64,000 nt of DNA, taken from contig NC_045138.2 of assembly GCF_008831285.2 (NCBI RefSeq), positions 33,660,769-33,724,768 on the forward strand. The letters run 5' to 3'. The position numbers were made by a program, and so were the translations under genes. Shown here piece by piece: positions 60,174-64,000 of the stretch. This stretch comes from Nymphaea colorata. Taxonomy: Eukaryota; Streptophyta; Magnoliopsida; Nymphaeales; Nymphaeaceae. The stretch's first letter is position 1; the number at the start of each line of letters is the position of its first letter. The notes below the pieces were generated by a model that was given only the letters and a program-made list of their open reading frames with translations, did no database searches and was not told where the DNA came from.

Positions 60174-62761
60174 TGTCACGACCCAATTTTTGACACCAAA
60201 AATTTTCTTTCATTTCTATAATAGCGGAAGCAATATTGAGTCATGACCAGAACATAAGACATTGTTTTATTTCAATAATAAAATACTTGGACCCAAACAA
60301 AAATAACCACAAATCCCCAAAACCGATGCAGTGTCCAGAATGCCAATGACCGTCCATCACAAGACTGAGGTCGTCGCTCCAAAGCCAAAATCTATCAATG
60401 ACTACCTGTAGATAGAAAGAAGGGTCAGAATTCCTCTGAGTATGAGAAAATCCAGCCATGAATGAAACATGGCCCAAAATAATGTTTAGTTTCGTAAAAC
60501 AATTCCAAAAAGACCTTATGAACTACAACCATAGGTTTTCTGAAACTTAATACATATCACATCACCAAAGACAGAACGAGGTGTGCACAACCTCCAAAAT
60601 TTCGTAGGCTTCCAACCGTGGTCCTCTGACAATGTCAAGGTCATCGTGCCGAGCAACAGAAATCCCCGTGGGCACTCACGGGCAGAACATAACATCTCTT
60701 CACCAGGCGATCCAACGGATCGAGGGTACCTGAAGTGAAGCCTCCTGAGATATCCCAGATCGCCGCTGCAGCAGCATGGCCCCTCTAGGAACCCGGTTTG
60801 AGGGACCAGGAGATGTCTCTCTCCCAAAACAGCAGCAGTACCCCGGGCCCTTGTGCCGCCCAATACCCTGTGGGCCCTCCAGTACAGCCAGAGGAGCGTG
60901 CGTCAACAGTGAGCTCAGACGCACCACTACCTCCCGGGACGAAACCGATCACTGGGCAAAACAGAAAGCTCGCACTTGCATAAACCATTGCACAAAGTCC
61001 ACGTTTCGCCTTCGAATTTCAAAAGTGAGGGTTTACCAATGCTAGACATCGTCTAGTACCTCTCACAGAAACCGCCCGCCCTCAGGCTCGGTTTCCCAAA
61101 CAGAATAATTCAGCTATTTTAAATCTTAATTTAATAGCAATAGAGCAAAACTCATTGCATCTAGAAACATCGATTAACAATATCATAATCTTTTTTTGAA
61201 ACAATAAAATTTATATTTAAATTCTCCAAAGCATGGCTTTCCTCCTCTAATGGTTCCAAAGTTACTTTCAGAACTATATTTCTGAAATTTTAAACACCAC
61301 AACGAGCATCAAAAAGTAATAAAACATATCATTTCGTTTTTAATTTGTAACAACCCTCTTTTGGAAATTTCAAGAATCCGGAGGGTACCAAATCGCAACT
61401 TCATATTAAAATCTGGTTCTTATTGAAAATCACTTTCGCAAGCCTCTTTTTGAAGAGGTTTTTTAGCAAAAATGATGCGGCATGAACATTTACAAATTTT
61501 AACAGCTTATCCATAAATTATTGCTAATTAGTGGACCCGTTTTGAAATTTTTCCAACTTAATATAAAAACTGCCGACTCTCTTTTTTTTCTCTCATTTCA
61601 CGCCTCGTTTTCTCTCTCATACGAGCTGCTCCTCCGTCTTCTTCTCGCTCGACCAGCGGTGGGGATTCCACCGTTTCCAGCGACCCAACACCGGCACGAG
61701 GGAGATCTCCCCGTCTCGCGCCAGATCCAGCGTTAGGCTTCCTGCTGCGGCTCCGTCGACCGTCCGACGCTCTCATTCGCCGCCGCCTCATCCTCTCCTC
61801 TCGTTCTTCCAGCGGATCCACAGTGTGAAAACCAGCCTCCCCAAAAACCGGTGCTTCAATGGCGTCTTCCTCAGTCTTCACCTTCGCTGCGACGGGGATG
61901 AACTGACAATCATAGAGAAACGACGGGAGGACGCCTGCAACTTCAATGTCGTCGTCCTTGTTTTCCCCAACTTGCCTCTGCTACCACCATGAAGAGGCAA
62001 CCCCCTTTTTTTGTTCTTTTCAGTCGGTCGAGTGCTCTTCAATAAAACCTACTGTATTTCCCTCAATATGAGATGTTGATTCTACACTTGCACGACAAGC
62101 AGGGCAGGCCTTGCCCTCTGTCGATGTCGTTCAGGGCTGCCCTCTCCTTTTTATTTTGCAATTGTGTTATTACGTTTTATCCCTGTATAACTATGTTTAT
62201 CTCTCCGTTTTTCTTCTGTAGTTGGTTTGAGAGACATGCTCTGTTTTTGGGTTGATTGTAGTTCTGGTTTCTCACGGATGAAAGCACATAGAGGTTTCAA
62301 AGTTCAACCGATACCAACATGCCTTACACCTAGCATGCTTTGTTTCTTGAAAATCACAAGGAACTACAGGCATAAGCATACATAGACGTACATGTATATG
62401 TATCTACAAAATCAAAAGAAAGTACATGGCTTCATGCTATTCATCACTGAATATTCTCATACCTCTGAAAATCTTGGCAGCAACTTCTGCTTCTGGTTCC
62501 TTTCCAGCAGCCACGAACTTCAGTCTCAATCTCTCTCAATCTCTCTGTTGTTGGACGTGCCCTTCTAATGCTAAGTAAAACGATGATTTCCCCTTTGCAT
62601 TTACATCATTATCCTTATCTTTTCCCAAAAACATCTCATTTATGATAAACTTGACAGTTGAGATGTTCATTATAAATCATTTGATCTTCCATTTGATAAT
62701 TCATCCTCAAATTAACGTTCCAAATGTTTAAGGAAACTTAATAAAAATCGTGGGTCTTACA
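60174..62761 (-). repeat. LTR copy 2 (2588 bp)
   Basis: Nearly identical to LTR copy 1 and shared between the two internal regions. It is the 5' LTR of the left unit and the 3' LTR of the right unit. It repeats the antisense promoter-like island at 61562-61906. Confidence 0.93.
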
Positions 62762-64000
62762 TCCTTCCCCCCTAAAAAGAAATTTCGTCCTCGAAATTTG
62801 AGCATACTTTATTGAAACAATTGGGGATAACTCTTTCTCATGTCCTCTTCTAACTCCCACATACATTTTTTTGATTCTATGATGTTGTCATTCTATTTGA
62901 ACTAATGAGATAGTCTTATTTCGCAACACGTGTTCCTTTCGATCTATTATCCGCAGTGGTTGTTCTTTTGTTATGTCTTCTTGCAAATCAACTTCTTCGT
63001 AATCTATCACCTTCATTCACATCAGTGGATCTCAAATCTTCAACCGTGGTTGCGTAAACTCTCCCAGGTACCTTCTTCTCCGCTGGTTGGTTGGCTACAC
63101 CTCGCCCCTGTTCTGCCTCTTTCTTCTTCGGGCACTCACGAATAAAATGTCCTCGCCTTCCACAATAGAGACATGCCCCGACCTCTCTGTAACATGGTTT
63201 GCCCGGGTGTTGGCGATGACATGTGGGACATTCATCGTCCTGCCTGGATGTTGATGGCCTCTGTCTCTTGAATCTATCCCTTGGTTCACCATGTCGCTGC
63301 GCATGTCTGGCCTCGACTTGGATCGCATAAATTCACTCCTCTTGTTTGTCCCTTGCATCCTGTTCCAGCCCTCCTCAAGACGTGTGGCCATGTCGATAGC
63401 GTCGTCTAGATCTCTCGAACGACTACTAATTACTTGGTTCTGCAACCCGTCTTTAAGTCCTCTGACGAACTTATTTGCTCGGTCCGCATCAGCAGTATAC
63501 ACATGGGGGCAATATTTTTCCAAATGTCTGAATTTGACGATGTATTCGTGCAGACTCAGACTCCCTTGTTGAAGGTCCAGGAATTCTTGCATGCGTTTCT
63601 CCCGTGTGAAGGTTGGAATGTAGGCATGTGTGAAGGCTTCCTTGAATTCTCCCCAGGTCGCTTCGTGATTTGCGAACTTCACCTCACGTTGCGTCCGCCA
63701 CCATTCCTTAGCATCTCCTTTTAGCATAAAGGTTCCATACCGAACCTTCTTGTTGTCAGGCACTTCCAGGGTGGTAAAGATCTCCTCTGTTTCATTTATC
63801 CATTCTTCGGCATCGTCCGCAGTGCCTTTCCCATAAAACTTCGGAGGATGCAAACTCATAAACTGTTGGTGAGTTACTCCCCTTGCCTCACCATTTGTCG
63901 TTCCGTTTGTGTTTGTACTAGTTCCTCCTGTAGAAGCATTCTGCACCAGACCCTGCATCACTCCCGTCATCATATGCAATGTGTTCATGATGAACGCTTG
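62762..64000 (-). mobile_element. Second internal region, truncated by the window end
   Basis: Matches 58605-59842 almost base for base, including the integrase-tail remnant and the same gag deletion junction, so the internal deletion predates the tandem arrangement. It should continue to another primer-binding site and a third LTR at about 64330 if the unit is complete. Confidence 0.9.
62988..64000 (-). pseudogene. gag: Retrotransposon gag, copy 2, frameshifted and cut by the window end
   Basis: The frame enters from the window edge and matches copy 1 (MNTLHMMTGVMQGLVQ onward) through SKSRPDMRSDMVNQG. A one-base deletion near 63280 (three C where copy 1 has four) then shifts it to a missense tail ending at 63095. 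The shift removes both cysteine-rich elements, including the CCHC zinc knuckle. One amino-acid difference (R to G) is also seen near 63903. The upstream capsid-like region is intact. The N-terminus lies outside the window. Confidence 0.9.

Larger units (their letters stand above)
56018..64000 (-). mobile_element. Tandem gag-only Ty3/Gypsy-type LTR retrotransposon array
   Basis: The order on the plus strand is LTR 56018-58604, internal 58605-60173, LTR 60174-62761, internal 62762 to the window end. The element is read on the minus strand. Its LTRs start TGTAAGACCC and end GGTCGTGACA (TG...CA). They are preceded by a purine tract and followed by a primer-binding site for initiator tRNA-Met. The internal region is only 1569 bp. 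It codes gag and a remnant of the integrase C-terminal end, and lacks protease, reverse transcriptase, RNase H and the integrase core. Repeat period is 4156-4157 bp. I count about five differences between the two LTRs over 2.59 kb, so the array is very young. The gag style and integrase tail suggest a chromovirus such as the Tekay/Del clade; that assignment is inference. Movement would need enzymes from a complete relative elsewhere. Confidence 0.92.

Overview
This is nuclear DNA from a flowering plant. The genes have short exons and canonical GT-AG introns. The protein families are plant-typical: a GH3 auxin/acyl amido synthetase, AAP amino-acid permeases, DUF538 and plant-style WDR25 and SF3B5. 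LTR retrotransposons primed by initiator tRNA-Met, hAT-type MITEs, and many AT and CT/GA microsatellites fill the rest. I cannot name the species or clade from the sequence alone.

Layout. (1) 0.8-9.7 kb holds two head-to-head housekeeping genes: SF3B5 (U2 snRNP SF3b 10-kDa subunit, minus strand, four coding exons) and a WDR25-like WD40 protein (plus strand, four exons). The 2.8 kb between their start codons contains local duplications and a hairpin. (2) 9.7-23 kb is gene-poor. It holds a decayed Copia-type LTR element (about 10.54-13.19 kb, minus strand). A 381-bp hAT MITE with an exact 8-bp target duplication is nested in it, and a 200-bp relative lies next to it. (3) 23.4-25.9 kb is an intact three-exon group II GH3 gene (611 aa). 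(4) 25.9-33.2 kb is AT-rich and shows no gene I can support. (5) 33.2-34.4 kb is a two-exon DUF538 gene (170 aa). (6) 34.4-44 kb is mostly non-coding, with a tandemly duplicated coding relic, a possible mitochondrial insertion and one copy of a dispersed repeat. (7) 44.2-53.6 kb is a tandem pair of AAP amino-acid permease genes. All seven exons match in length between the copies. The first copy is intact (466 aa); the second has an in-frame TAG in exon 6 and is scored as a young pseudogene. (8) 56.0-64.0 kb is a very young array of a gag-only Ty3/Gypsy-type element: LTR (2587 bp), internal (1569 bp), LTR (2588 bp), internal running off the window. The internal region keeps gag and the last part of integrase, and has lost the rest of pol. 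It sits in a copy of a repeat whose second copy at 38.1-38.55 kb preserves the uninterrupted site.

The genes do not form a pathway. GH3 (hormone conjugation) and AAP (amino-acid import) could be linked through amino-acid supply, but that is speculation from proximity only. The most notable items are the tandem gag-only LTR array, the single-nonsense AAP duplicate, and the hAT MITE family with readable target duplications. No CRISPR, tRNA or rRNA gene was seen.
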